The notes beneath the pieces were generated by a model that was not told the DNA's origin, searched no databases, and saw only the letters and a list, made by a program, of their open reading frames with translations. Shown here piece by piece: positions 1-11,219 of a DNA stretch of 64,000 nucleotides (the stretch's first letter is position 1; each line of letters starts with the position of its first letter). A program made the translations under genes and the position numbers. This DNA comes from Tethya wilhelma (Eukaryota > Porifera > Demospongiae > Tethyida > Tethyidae): positions 5,010,706 through 5,074,705 of the forward strand of contig CAXIPT010000003.1 in NCBI GenBank assembly GCA_964030475.1, written 5' to 3'.

Positions 1-560
1 GGTCCCCCATTAAGGAGAGGGACTCCTCTCTTGATTGCTCGTCGGCGACCTCAGCTAGCCACTGGCAGTGCTCAATATCCTGCACGAGAATGAATCAGCT
101 GTTGATCACGAGTCTCAGTGGGGTTAGATGAATTACACTATTAGACTTTTCCCACCCTATATATATATATAGGCGGGATTTAGTGTGGGGGGTACGCTAT
201 TTCCCTCCTATATATATATATATAGATGGGCTGGCCAAAATCTCAGTCGAATGTCGAATGTCAAATATTCAATGTTCAATGGGGCTTAGCATACCACTAT
301 GTTAAATCCTTCCCATATAATATATAGGAAGAAAATAGCCGCTAAATCTTTCCCATATAATAATATAGAAGGAAATAGCGTACCCCTATGTTTAATCCCT
401 CCTATATTATATGGGTGGGGGGTTTAACATGGGGTACACTGAGATTTTGTTGCAGCCCACCCATATATATAGGAGGGAAATAGCGTACCACCACACTAAA
501 TCCCGACCTATATATATATGGGTGGGAAGGTCTAATGGTGTAATTTTGTACAAACTCGTC
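1..560. repeat. AT-palindrome repeat cluster (TAGCGTACC family)
   Basis: Several short units are strung together, each built on an AT palindrome of the form CCTCCTATATATATAGGAGG and flanked by blocks such as AAATAGCGTACC or GGTACGCTATTT. Units occur in both orientations. The same family recurs at 33947-34180 and 34870-35080. No open frame or splice structure is visible here. It is probably a non-autonomous element or foldback repeat, but no target-site duplication could be defined. Confidence 0.75.
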
Positions 561-739
561 TCAGTGTGATTGCAGTAGCTATGTAACTAACCCGACTCTT
601 TTGGTAGAGCTGGTTATACTGGCTCCTCAGTAGAGCTTCATAGTATGAGGCATACCTGCAGGGATGGGTGGGAGAAAGGAGAACCATTTCAAATGATAGA
701 GGAGATCTATTATTTTGATGGGAATTGAAAGGAACTTAC
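561..739. other. No gene seen
   Basis: This short stretch lies between the palindromic repeats and the last exon recognised in the minus-strand gene that follows. It may contain further 3' exons of that gene. I could not identify one. Confidence 0.3.
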
Positions 740-2245
740 ATTTGGTAGCACTCTTTCTCTCTTGCCAACACCCCACTGGAGAGGACATGCAGGCACTCCT
801 GGAGGTCAGTCTACAGGGGCAGTAGACATCATCACAAAATCAATACTACAGAGGGAGATGCATAGGTTCATTCCCAGGCTCCTCCTCTCGCCACGATACA
901 TTGTACATGTACATGTACTACTGTACGATTAGTATCTATGGCAGCCAGCTGTGGTTAATTTGCTACACCCATCCCACTAGCCATGTTGAAGATAAAAATG
1001 TTGAGGTTATGTATCCAAACATACATGTAATGTGCACATAATTATTGCACATTATTATCTACATGCAAGAACATGGAATAGTGCATGCATAATTATGTAT
1101 GACATTGTATGCATGCAACTGCTCGCTCGACATACATACATACATACCTTGGAAGAGACCACTTTGTCCTCCTGTTCCACCATCCTGGATTGCAAGAGAG
1201 AGACAAATGCTCCACAACATGAGAGCGCGGTAGGCCAGTGATCTCCTTGAAGTTCATGGCCTGTAATAGAATAACAAACAACACAATGACTAGAAACAAC
1301 TGCTATAAGAATGGACAATGCCAACAGGTAACGAATGACTTGAATTGTTGGGATGCTTACGCTTGTTTTCCACAGGTCAAGAGGCAGAGTAGATTCATCT
1401 CTCTCTCTCTCGTTCAACATCAAGTGATGCTGTTTGGCCAACCTCTTGCAAGTGTCCTGAATCATTTGCTGTTCTAGGAGCTCCAATAGCTTGCTGATCT
1501 GGTACTCTCTCAGCTGTAGCTCATTTTGGTGGAGCTCTACTAGGCTGTCTGATGCCTCCACTGACCCACCAGCTGTGTCAGCGGCACTGGTTTCAGTGAT
1601 GAAAGTGGTCGTAGATATTGAATCACCTTCCTTGATAATTGGTGTACATATCATGTATGATAAAACATGAAGTCTCATACCCAGGCCTTCCCCTATGCAT
1701 GAGGACAAAACGAGAGAGAGAGAGAAGCTTTGCAACTGAGAAAGGCCTGGGAACAAGGCTACAAAACATACATGTGTATGCCTTTATTAAAATTGATCAC
1801 AGATCGCAGACTGAGTTGCACACTACTCTAGTGAGCTAAAGCGTGGATTAATATATCCTATATGGACCTTCCCTACTTTCCATGCATTCATTGAACACAA
1901 TTATCACACATAGTTCACACAGGAGCATGTGAGTGTTGTGAAGTGATTTGCAACACTCCCAAGTCCCCGAGTTTAGCAAACTAGCACAATACACATCATT
2001 GTATATGTAACAAACCAGCTCAGTCTGCATCCTCTGGACCTCTCTCTGCTGTTGCTTGATGAGCATCTTCTTTGCCCAGATCAGCACTTTGTCCCTATAG
2101 CTGTCCTCCAAGAGCTTGGCAATTCTCCGGTCTGTGATGCCAATTACCGAGAGGGTCTTGAGTCCCCACTCCACTTTGAGTCTCTCCATTTGAGAAGTCT
2201 TTCGTAAGAAATGTCTTGAGGAGTTTGTTTCCTTCAGTGGTGGGA
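740..2245 (-). CDS. Multi-exon gene of unknown function, helical/coiled-coil exons
   Basis: I do not recognise the protein. At least four exons read on the minus strand with plausible splice sites. One runs from about 2245 to 2016, includes QMERLKVEWGLKTLSVIG and ends at ...MQTEL. The next is 1630-1361, beginning EGDSIST and ending at ...LPLDLWKTS. The last two are 1260-1148 and 810-740. The second is rich in Leu/Gln/Glu heptads (SLVELHQNELQLREYQISKL), which suggests a coiled coil. The first two are joined in phase 0. The frame of 1260-1148 is ambiguous: one frame fits the upstream junction, another gives a more protein-like sequence and fits the next exon. Neither the start nor the stop codon is assigned. 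Exons at 3263-4015 on the same strand may belong to the same gene. Confidence 0.4.
1677..1762. repeat. MITE-like copy, AAGGCCTGGGAACAAGGCTA end
   Basis: The sequence begins with ATACCCAGGCCTT and ends AAGGCCTGGGAACAAGGCTA, forming an imperfect inverted repeat around a GA-rich centre. It shares its terminus with copies at 4185-4247, 37321-37411 and 37582-37674. It lies in an intron of the minus-strand gene. Confidence 0.55.
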
Positions 2246-3262
2246 CTTGTACGTGGAGAGTTGTGAGGGTGGAGATTGGCGTGGGTGGGTGTACGGTGGG
2301 GGGGTGAGGGGTGGAGGGGTGAGAGGTCGTGGAACTTGTGGGACGTGAAGGGGTTGGGTGAGGTGGGTGTGTAGAGGGTGTGAGGTGGGAGTGTGAGGAG
2401 GAGTGTAAGGTGGGAGTGTGTGAAGGGTGTAGGGTGGGATGTGTGGTGGAGGTGGAGTGTGTAACTAGGTGGGAGTGTGTGGAGGCTGTAGTCCTGGAGT
2501 ACGTGCTTGTGATTGAGAGGAATCGAAGTGGACCGTTCATCATGGCTGGCACGAGCAAGATCACTGGATTGCAAAATGTCCTCCAGACAGTAGTGACACT
2601 CCAAGGAACTCTCCATGGCCTAAACCACGATGCAGTGTCATCGAAACAAGCCAGAGAAGAGAAGACAAACAACCCCACACTCCACAGGTGATCCAGGGAG
2701 GTAGGAAAGAGAGAACAAGTCGAGAGAAAGTGTTCCAAGGAATCAAATCGAGGTGTTCTTGTTGAGGAGGTTCAGAAGGTGTTGGGAGGTGAGTCAGACA
2801 GTGGGTAGGAGATGTGGTGAGGGATGGTGTCAACAGAGAGCATTTGAAGGGAAGGGATGGAGACCGCATCCAATGTCTGTCGGTGTTGTGTGTGGGTGTG
2901 TGTGTGTGTGTGTGTGAGCCATGAATGTTGAGAAACATACACTATAGATGGGAAATTTTTACTGTTAAATTGTATTGGTATACTGAAGTGAACGACGCAT
3001 TCATTAGCTTGTGAAAAATTAAACCTATGGCAATCTAAGCTGAATTGGCTGAAATTCAAAATAAACAAGCAAAAAGATTTATAGTATTTAAGTTACCTTG
3101 ACAGAAGAAGTGTTGTCAGTAATGAAGCAGGGTTCTCCTCAAGTAGTGTCTCACAGTCACGTCATGTTGGAGTAAACAACATTACACCTCAGCGAAAGAT
3201 ACTCAGCAACCTGCAAAATTATTCTACTAAAGCAGACCACATAATTATATAGAATAGCACTA

Positions 3263-3530
3263 CCTGAGATGGACTTGCAGGATCATCTAGTTCGGCTGAT
3301 TTCTGACTGAAGCTGTCAACAGTTCAGATCCTGCAAAAAGACACAGGTATATAGTTAGAGGCTTTGAATTAGATGACCTTTACCTATTTCTCCCAGTTTG
3401 ACAATAAGCAGCATGCAATTCTATTATACTGGAACTACTAACCTATGCCTTCAGTGCCTCCCCATGTACCACCAAACTCTTTCTCCCCTTGGTGGGTGTG
3501 TCTTTTGCTGACCCCCTACATATNCACCAC

Positions 3531-3598
<68 letters not shown>

Positions 3599-4015
3599 TG
3601 AAGAATCATTCGCATTTGTGCACAAAATATGTGGTACACGTAAATGTGTTAGTCTCAGACTCTGCATGTTAACTTACAAGAATATTTATTAAGAGCAGTG
3701 TTACAGCCCTCCAGAGACAGTGAAGAGAACATTGTAAGAATCTGAAAAAGAAACAAACACAACAAAAAAGTATTTTGAAACTAAGTTGCATGAGCAGTGA
3801 CGCTCCTATCTGCCCTCTGACCTCTGTGTAGTGAGGGATGTACCACATGTTGAGTAGCTTGGTGCCCTCTTTGTTGAGGAGTGCAAACACTCTCATCAGA
3901 TGGTGCCGATGTTCTTGCCTCCTCCCAAACTCAGTTGAAGGTCCAAGGAAATCTTTCTCGATGAAATCAGAACCACTCGTCCCACCACCACCATTACCAC
4001 NTGAATGTGTGCCCG
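3263..4015 (-). CDS. Exons of an unrecognised minus-strand gene
   Basis: The best-supported exon ends at about 3832 and encodes a peptide containing DFIEKDFLGPSTEFGRRQEH and then MRVFALLNKEGTKLLNMW, followed by a GT donor. Smaller possible exons follow near 3746-3680, 3505-3443 and 3333-3263, the last in a frame closing at ...SVRNQPN and a stop. A (GA)n microsatellite with a single N lies in between, so the joins are uncertain. This block could be the 5' part of the gene at 740-2245 or a separate small gene. No family is recognised. Confidence 0.35.
3532..3596. repeat. (GA)n microsatellite
   Basis: About 60 bases of uninterrupted GA dinucleotides directly follow a single ambiguous base (3524). 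The long open frames here are Arg-Glu or Leu-Ser repeat translations and are not genes. Confidence 0.95.
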
Positions 4016-4065
4016 ACTGTGTGCAGTGTGTGTATCATGTGACTGTCATGTGATCACATTAGGTT

Positions 4066-5085
4066 ATGAGAATGAGGACAATGAACAAGTGGAACAAATA
4101 TAGGAGTGATGTAGCCAGCAATGAGAAGGTGTGTACATTGGGAGAAAACACACAATACATACAATATCCCTTACTATAATTTATGTAGCCTTGTCCCCAG
4201 GTCCCTCCTTATCTTTCGAGGAGGGAGGGGCCTGGGGACGAGGTTACCTTACACATGTATGTTCCTAGCTATTGTGAATGTGCAATGCCTGTAGCTTCTC
4301 TCGTTGCAATCTGAACTCAATGAGGCCCACAAGCGTCTCCTTGAGCTCAAAATGGAAGATGAAGAAGAGATCCAATCACTCCAACACCAAGTCCAGAGTC
4401 TACGCAAGGTCTGTGAAAACCACAAAAGTTAAAATAGAATTTAAAAATTCTGCATGTTGATGCTTATAAATTAAAGTTAACATTTGCTATGTCTGTTATC
4501 AAAACAGAGTGTGGGTCGCAGTGAGAGAGAGTGTGAGATGATGCGACACTCTTTACAAGAGGAGGTCAGTGACTCAGTGAGTGTGTGTGTGATTGAGAAT
4601 AAACTTTGGTCCATCTCATTTTTGCAGCGTCAGAAAAAGGCCACACTGTCCAAGTCAACTCTGAAGTCTCAAGAGACCCACCTGTCTAAAGCTGAGAGGA
4701 GCTATTCAGCCAAGTTGGATCTGCTAGTGAGTGGGGCTAAATCACGTGCCCACTGTGATGCAAACAAACCATTCACTATTGTGTTTCTTTCTCTCTGTAG
4801 AAGCACGAGCTTGATGAAAGAGAAAGACAGCTTCAATCGCTCACTACTGACCTCACGACTGCTCAAAGACAGAATGATTCGGAGAAATCTCGAAATTTCA
4901 AAGCCCTTCGAACGATGCAGAACCAACTTCACCACGAGAGAAACCTCAAACTGGACGCCTTTCACGAAGTGGACAAACTACTTTCACAGGTCAGATCAAT
5001 AATGAGTCTCTGGATTTTAATCCCATTCCCAGAATCTGAATCAAGGCTTTCAATTCCCAAATCACACCATGCACACTCACACCAT

Positions 5086-5120
<35 letters not shown>

Positions 5121-5479
5121 AAGGCTCACGATGGTGAGCAGTACAACCAAGCTGCCTTGAAGTCTTCCCTTTACTCTGTCACCAGAGCAGCTCCCTTGGC
5201 AATAGCATCAGCACCTCGACTCTCTACTGGTGCCGGGCTGAAAGGAGATGCTCAGCTGAAGACAAAACGGCCAAAATCTGTAAGTTTGTAGATCTAAACT
5301 ATCACCAAGATTTCATCCCTTCCTGCACATGCATTGAGTGATAATTTTATGTACTCTTGTTTCTATGTACACAGCAACAGCAACGCAGGTCATCCGTGAT
5401 GTCTCAGCCATCAGCTCCCCCTACTGGTGCTGAGAGAATAGACCTCACTCAAGAAATATTGGCACTGAAGTTGATATAG
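4066..5479 (+). CDS. Small coiled-coil protein, seven exons
   Basis: Seven exons join without a frame break: 4066-4128, 4295-4408, 4508-4564, 4628-4726, 4801-4989, 5124-5279 and 5375-5479. They give about 260 residues, and all introns are in phase 0 with GT-AG ends. Residues from about 22 to 175 are heptad-rich and highly charged (ELNEAHKRLLELKMEDEEE, HELDERERQLQSL), indicating a long parallel coiled coil. The C-terminal 85 residues are Ser/Pro/Ala-rich and end ...QEILALKLI. The start is the Met of the first exon, which follows an AG; that exon could instead be internal, leaving the protein N-terminally incomplete. The family is not recognised; a centrosomal or ciliary role would be a guess. 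The gene is convergent with the Ig receptor, with the two stop codons 517 bp apart. Confidence 0.7.
4185..4247. repeat. MITE-like palindrome in coiled-coil gene intron 1
   Basis: Arms GTAGCCTTGTCCCCAGG and CCTGGGGACGAGGTTAC are near-perfect reverse complements around a short C/G-rich loop. This is the same terminal sequence as the copies at 1677, 37321 and 37582. Confidence 0.7.
5085..5119. repeat. (CA)n at a 3' splice site
   Basis: A run of CA dinucleotides ends a few bases upstream of the acceptor of the sixth exon of the coiled-coil gene. Confidence 0.9.
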
Positions 5480-5996
5480 GGTCTTGCAGTTAAAACCAAC
5501 TACTTCTTTCTTTTCTTTTAAATTTAACGTGGCCACCAAGTTTTAATTTATTTTTCCCTCAATTGTTTCCTCTAGCTATCAAATCACTTGTAGGCAACCC
5601 GATCACTTTATTATGAACTCAATATTTTTGTTTTGTAGTGAAAATTAAAGAGCATTGTTTTAGTAAACAAACACAAGTATTTTTATAGACATTGTGACTA
5701 TAATAATATATACAACACACATCATTCAATGATTGTTATAGAACAGAACTGTTATGAAAGAAAACACGTGACTGTGCAAGCTGTGAAGACTGCAACATGT
5801 AGTGTACACGTATGTCTATTGACCTGGGAGATAAAAACAAAAGACTTGCAATGCGAAACTCGTATAATAATTATCAAGAGTACATTAATTAATACACTCT
5901 TGTAATTTTATACAGAAACATACAAAAATTAACACATATATGAAATTGTGTAACTATATTATAATTCGATCTATAATTTTAAATTTTGTGACTCTG
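5480..5996. other. Convergent 3' flanks, no further gene
   Basis: This is AT-rich sequence between two converging genes. It contains an ATTAAA-like polyadenylation signal near 5644 for the plus-strand gene. The rest is presumed 3' UTR or spacer, and nothing else was found. Confidence 0.5.
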
Positions 5997-6702
5997 CTAC
6001 ACTAGTGTGGCCAGATCAACACTTTCTGGCGGTGGGTTCACATTCAGATGGTTGTACTGAACTGCCGACCCCGGAGCGCCATGTAAATGACTGTACTCTG
6101 TACCCTCTGTAGTCATGGAGTCCGAATAGGCTGGTTTCTCTATTGAATCACTATCATAGTCATACTCTGTGTTGCCGTTTGTGAAGATATCGTGACTTTT
6201 CAAGACGCCATCTTCGCCGACCAACGTCGACTTTGTTCCTTCGTCTTCTGTGTCCCATACGAGGGGCTTGTCTTTCATGCTGTAGTGGGAAGCAGCTGAA
6301 TGAGTTCTCGATCGATGCTTTATTGCTTCTTCAAATGGCGGAGGGTTGATGTATTCGGGAGCATGTTGCCCCACTAGACGCACTCCAGAGCCTGCTGATA
6401 GCTGAGGTGTGGCCTGGTAGCTGTAAGGTCCACTACTAACAGCACTCTCTCTCTCCAAATAACCATCGGGTCCTTCAAACNATACAAATATTCATGGGAA
6501 TAACTCTCTAACTAGAGCACTTGGTATGATTATTTTAGAGACTATCGTGCACAATCATACCTTTCAAATTCTCTGTCAGAGCGTTTACTCCTTCCAAAAT
6601 AGTCTTGAAGGGTATCCTTACTCAAATCCGTGTCAACCACACCAGAACCGAGACAATGGCGTACTGCAGGGACATCATGTAAACATTAGCCTGGCACACA
6701 TG

Positions 6703-6740
<38 letters not shown>

Positions 6741-8635
6741 GCATCCATCCATCCATCCATCCACTCACCTATGCATTTTCTCGATTTCTTCTGGTACATT
6801 GTGTACTTGACTACCAGTATGAGCACCAGGATCAGTGCCACCAACACCACACCAAGTATCACCATCAGCACAATGAACCATATCTGTTCGTGGGGTTGTT
6901 TGCTCCCAGGCTCCGACGGTCCACCCTCCTTTACAGTGATGGCTTCCAATTCATCACTGAAGGGACCCACACCACCAGCAGTAGTGGCTGCCACTCGGAT
7001 AATGTATCTATGATGTATCCATGTATGTATGTATGTATGTATGTATGTATGTATGTATGTATGTATGTATGTATGTATGTATGTATGTTTGCTATTGCCT
7101 AGCAACCAAAGTTTTTTATAGGCTAATTGCAGGTTACTGGCTGGGTGGAGGTGACAATACAGTAGCTAGGAATCACAGGGGGTCAATGGCAAACAAAATA
7201 GTTGCATGACCCTTAAGTGGGGGGCACTCGACCATATGGATCAGGTCCCCCCCCCCCATTTAAAGGTCATGCAACTATGATTTGTATAATATGTATGCAG
7301 AGGAGGTACGACACGAGTGCACCTTTGCTGAGCTGGCAAGTCTGTTAATTACATTCCGATCATGTGACCGCAATACTTCACAATGAGAGTTGATCACGTA
7401 CACCCCGTTTGCCAGCTCAGCAAAGGCGCACTCACGTCGTACCTCCTCTGGTATGTATGTATGCATGAGAAAACAAATGAGCAAATCTGTGCAACAAATG
7501 ACAAAAACGAACTTCATAAACATCAATGGAACAGAAGAAAAATCATTTTGTTGTTACAGACCTTTTATGGGGAATGAGGTCACCGATAATGTATTCTTGA
7601 GTTGTTCCATTGACTACGATTGTAGTGAAATTAGTTTCATCTTCCAGTCGGTACTGTATGGTGTAGTTGGTGATTACTCCATTGGGAGTACTGGGAGGCT
7701 GAGAAAAAGAAAGAAAAAAAAAGAAACATCTCAAAAACTATAGCCAGAACAATAAAAATAACAACAGCAACAAAAAAAACAACAAAAAAACCAACTTAAT
7801 ATATAGAAACAGCTTTTTTTGGCAATCCTTAACATTGTTTCTCCCTCGTTTTATTCCTACCTCAAATATTACTTGTAGCTGTTCGTTGGTTATGGCAGTC
7901 ACATTCACCTCCAACGGCGGTCCACTCGGTGCAGCATCCTGGGTGTGAATCGACATCACCTCACTCGGCACTCCCATGGAGTCGGCATACAATACTACCA
8001 CACGGACATTGTACAGAGTTGCCGGCATCAATCCTTCAATGATCTTAATGGTGACGGCGTTGACGTTGACAGTCTGTGCCTTCCAGTCGCTCTTTGGGTT
8101 TGAGGCCAGCCGGATCTCCACGCTATAGAGCTGGATGAGGTTGGTGGATCCTATGAAGCCCCACACCACTTCAAGACTGGTTGCCGAGGGGGATTCAAGA
8201 CGGAGGATTTGAGGAGCAACCAGAGTAGCTGGGGAAAAGTCCAAAATAAGAAGGGAAAAAAAAAGGTCATGTACCCTGTCACAAGAAATGGTGGGGTAAA
8301 TATACCACACATACCAGTTACGGTCAAATTAGTAGGGGTGGCAGACACAATGGGTGCATTGAGGCTCTGATAGGTGGTGGCCACTGAACACACATAGATG
8401 CCAGCATCTGATGCTTCCACTGCATCAATCCTCAGATCTCCTGACACACTCTCGTCTACAAACATCACTCTGTCGTTCATCATGAGTGGAGCACCGTTCT
8501 TAGTCCATGAGTATTCCACCGTGGCCCGGGTATCATGGGATACCTCACAGCTGAGCTCAGATTCCGTGTTCTCCTGGGTATGCCTGACTGGCTCTTCGTT
8601 GTTAGTTATAATTGTTGGTGCTAGAGAGAGAGAAT

Positions 8636-8681
<46 letters not shown>

Positions 8682-9046
8682 TGGATACAAAGGCACAATT
8701 ACCATCATATTTACCATACATTCTTCCATAGAGCAGTTATAATAATATTACTGTACAACATGTATGTGTAGGATTGAACACACACATGAGTGACTGTGTG
8801 AGTGTATGTAAGCTTTGATACAAAAGCCATGCTTCTATCATAAAACATGTTCTACATCCATCCATAACCAAGAACATTTCATTTCAAAGTACTCCTCCCT
8901 CACTATTTCCACTTCAACAATTAATTTTGTTACTAAAATCTTTACTTTAACAAAAACTACAATTTCTATAATTAATTATTTTCGAACACCATAAAACATG
9001 TGTACACATACCAGTATGCATTAGATCAAGTAGACCAGATGGATAC

Positions 9047-9104
<58 letters not shown>

Positions 9105-9397
9105 ACCAATGATGGTCAACATGGTAGTGCTCTCATCTCTCCCAATCTCTCTCTCCCCTATCTCATTCACAGCCCTACATGTGTAGCTTCCACCATGGGC
9201 TGCCTCCACATTAGTAATACGGAGGATGTTGGGAACACTCAAATCAAACAGATGGCTATTTTCCAAGAGGACATCTCCTTCAGTCCATTCAAATCTAGGG
9301 GGTGGGGCACCAGTGGCACTGCACAAGATCTGGAAGGGATGGTCACTGAAGATGAGTTGAGAGGGATTGAGAGTGGAGGTGATGGAGGCTGCAACAG

Positions 9398-9398
<1 letters not shown>
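5997..9398 (-). CDS. Ig/FN3 single-pass membrane receptor, 3' half
   Basis: Seven exons are visible: 9398-9107 (Ig), 8620-8315 (Ig), 8228-7861 and 7698-7562 (FN3), 7007-6769 (end of FN3 plus membrane span), 6663-6561 and about 6480-5997 (cytoplasmic). The Ig exons show the Cys...Trp...DxGxYxC pattern ([25 protein letters not shown]). The FN3 exons show [15 protein letters not shown] and a final [18 protein letters not shown] hydrophobic stretch near [20 protein letters not shown] is followed by basic residues ([11 protein letters not shown]). The roughly 190-residue tail is rich in Tyr, Ser and Pro and includes [12 protein letters not shown]. The 5' end is lost in the N gap at 9465. The first Ig exon closely matches the last Ig exon of the plus-strand gene at 16228-19120, so the full protein probably carried more Ig domains. 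Its role is presumably adhesion or recognition. A single N at 6481 sits at the last acceptor. Confidence 0.85.
6708..6739. repeat. (CA)n microsatellite
   Basis: The CA run lies in the intron between the membrane-span exon and the first cytoplasmic exon of the Ig/FN3 receptor. A short CATC repeat follows. Confidence 0.9.
7018..7088. repeat. (ATGT)n tetranucleotide microsatellite
   Basis: About 17 ATGT repeats lie just beyond the acceptor of the FN3/membrane exon of the receptor gene. Confidence 0.95.
7155..7277. repeat. Dispersed repeat with GGTCATGCAA-type arms
   Basis: The right part has arms TTGCATGACC and GGTCATGCAA around homopolymeric G and C tracts. The left part (CAGGGGGTCAATGGCAAACA) and the block GGCACTCGACCAT also occur, in reverse orientation, at 36295-36420 inside the TTLL3/8-like gene. 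It is an interspersed, probably non-autonomous repeat lying within an intron. Confidence 0.6.
7299..7449. repeat. MITE with 41-bp inverted repeats
   Basis: The left arm at 7299-7339 begins AGAGGAGGTACGACACGAGT. The right arm at 7409-7449 ends ACGTCGTACCTCCTCT. The arms pair over about 41 bp with only a few mismatches and enclose about 70 bp. The element lies inside an intron of the Ig/FN3 receptor and has no coding capacity. Confidence 0.75.
8640..8681. repeat. (TG)n microsatellite
   Basis: An uninterrupted TG run lies immediately upstream (in gene orientation) of the second visible Ig exon of the minus-strand receptor. Confidence 0.95.
9048..9100. repeat. (TC)n microsatellite at a 5' splice site
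   Basis: The TC run follows the donor of the receptor's Ig exon in gene orientation. A (GA)n run occupies the equivalent position after the paralogous exon at 19120, so this repeat position predates the duplication. Confidence 0.9.
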
Positions 9399-9464
<66 letters not shown>

Positions 9465-9496
9465 NNNNNNNNNNNNNNNNNNNNNNNNNNNNNNNN
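9399..9496. repeat. (TG)n tract ending in an assembly gap
   Basis: The TG run abuts the acceptor of the Ig exon and continues into 32 Ns (9465-9496). Everything upstream of this point in the receptor gene is missing from this side of the window. Confidence 0.95.
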
Positions 9497-10180
9497 ACAG
9501 TCAAAATTGTTCAGTAGGTGTACTTTGATGTGTATAATGAGGTGTGTGTGTCATTTGGTTCTGGCGACCAAGTTTTGGTGTCATTGTCACGTGAGATACG
9601 AGTTCTACAGCAGCTATTGGATTCGGTTGTATTTGAGTAGCATTTTGGCCATTGTAAGCACACAGTTTGTGCATAGACAGTCAAAATTGTTCAGTAGGTG
9701 TACTTTGATGTGTATAATGAGGTGTGTGTGTCATTTGGTTCTGGCGACCAAGTTTTGGTGTCATCGTCACGTGAGATACGAGTTCTACAGTAGCTATTGG
9801 ATTCGGTTGCATTTGAGTACCTTTTTAGCCATTGTAAGCACACAGTTTGTGCATAGACAGTCAAATTTGTTCAGTAGGTGTACTTTGATGTGTATAATGA
9901 GGTGTGTGTGTCATTTGGTCGTGGCGACTCAATTTTAGTGCTGTCGTCAAGTGATATACGAGCTACATAGCTGATATTGAATTGGGTTCACATGGAGTAG
10001 CTTTTAGAACCATGTGACCACATAGTTTGTAGTTGTTGGCTAAAATTACACCAGTGTGTTTGTCTTAATGTGTGTAGAGAACTGAGGGTGGTGGTTGGAC
10101 CTGTCGACTCAATTTTAGTGCTGTCGTCAGGTGATACATATGAGCTAGGGTGTTGTGTGTGGTCATGTGAGATTACAGCA
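9497..10180. repeat. 180-bp tandem satellite
   Basis: Units starting ACAGTCAAAATTGTTCAGTA begin at 9497, 9677 and 9857, an exact 180-bp period. The first two are nearly identical, the third diverges towards its end, and a more degenerate fourth follows to about 10180. Because the period is divisible by three, one plus-strand frame stays open over several units, but there is no sign of selection or splicing. Confidence 0.85.
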
Positions 10181-10679
10181 AGCTAGCAACTTAGCACAAG
10201 CAAATTAGTGTATAGTCTATTTGACCTGCATGCATCCAGCATGCAGAACTGTACTACTACACACCTATAGGTGTATGGAGTGATTAAAAGTGACATCATC
10301 ACTAATTAAAGTATAGGTATGTGAGAAACATACACATCAAATAGAATGGTACGATAATTAATATGATCTCTGGTGACTCCATGCTATAGAGTGCCAAGAA
10401 ATTGGACTTGTGTAACTGAATACTAAATTCATGCAGTTCTCATTGATTAGCTTTTGGGGCCTGATGACCATATTAGTTTTGAGAAGCTGTTGAAATATTG
10501 TGTAGATTAGGTCTAGAGCTATTCATAGCCCGAAAATTTCTAAGCATATAGAATGTACTACCAAATTGTGCCAAACTTAAAATCCTGCTTTAACTTTATT
10601 TTGATGCATGTGTATTATGTGAAAATCTACTACAATGACCTCCTTAATTGCAAGAATTAATTGAGGGGGTGGGGCANTT
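10181..10679. other. No gene seen
   Basis: This AT-rich spacer between satellite copies has a single N at 10677. No supported open frame or splice structure was found. Confidence 0.4.
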
Positions 10680-10815
10680 AGGCCATTGTGGCCACACAGT
10701 TTGTGTCTAGTCAGTCAAATTTGATCAGTAGGTGTACTTTAATGTATACAATGAGGTGTGTGTGTCATTTGGCCCAGGTGATTCTGTTCTAGTGCGGTTG
10801 TCAAGTGACATGCAA
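10680..10815. repeat. Isolated copy of the 180-bp satellite
   Basis: The copy begins GGCCATTGTGGCCACACAGT and continues TCAGTAGGTGTACTTTAATG and GAGGTGTGTGTGTCATTTGG, matching the tandem array with substitutions. It lies just after a single N at 10677. Confidence 0.7.
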
Positions 10816-10904
10816 GTTAATTGTAGGGCCATTAATAATTACTAGTGGATTTGTGAGTTAACCTTTTTGAACATTGACTGATTGTAGACTCTTAAGTTTG
10901 TGTC

Positions 10905-11045
10905 AAATTTGTACAACACTCTGATGGGTGTTGCAACACCCAAAGGGGTGTGTATCAAACCCCTTTTCATGCTTACATCCTTATAATTAAGGGTGTATTG
11001 TAACCGAACTTCAAGGGTGTTTTGCAACACCTCATTTTTAACAGT
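10905..11045. repeat. Terminal-type repeat, left copy
   Basis: The sequence contains repeated GGTGTTGCAACACC-like palindromes and ends CAACACCTCATTTTTAACAG. A related block in the same orientation ends at 12795. The two flank a transposase relic. Confidence 0.5.
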
Positions 11046-11219
11046 GTATACATGTAATGTCAGAGATGGAAAAACTAGCAGAATAAAGTAGATCTTAAGG
11101 ATCGCAAAGTGGAAGCCTGTTCTACTGCAACATCAAATGCATATAAATTATATCACAAGTTTGGACGGCCTTACATGAGAGATTTCAGAATATCGTCTCA
11201 ATTTCATATCAATTTATCA

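Noticed and set aside
1848..2738. 296-codon minus-strand frame with Ser/Thr/Pro-rich middle
   Set aside because: The middle (about 2250-2480) is a low-complexity GT/GA-rich intron-like tract. Only the part near 2016-2245 looks coding, and it is annotated as an exon of a multi-exon gene.
3443..3692. Arg-Glu and Leu-Ser repeat proteins on both strands
   Set aside because: These are translations of a (GA)n microsatellite next to an ambiguous base, without any flanking coding signal.
7021..7209. Met-Tyr-Val-Cys repeat peptide
   Set aside because: It is a translation of an (ATGT)n microsatellite.
9000..9938. 312-codon plus-strand open frame through (TC)n, (TG)n, N gap and satellite
   Set aside because: It runs antisense through a supported Ig exon, through microsatellites and through unknown bases. 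Its open state comes from repeats whose periods do not break the frame.
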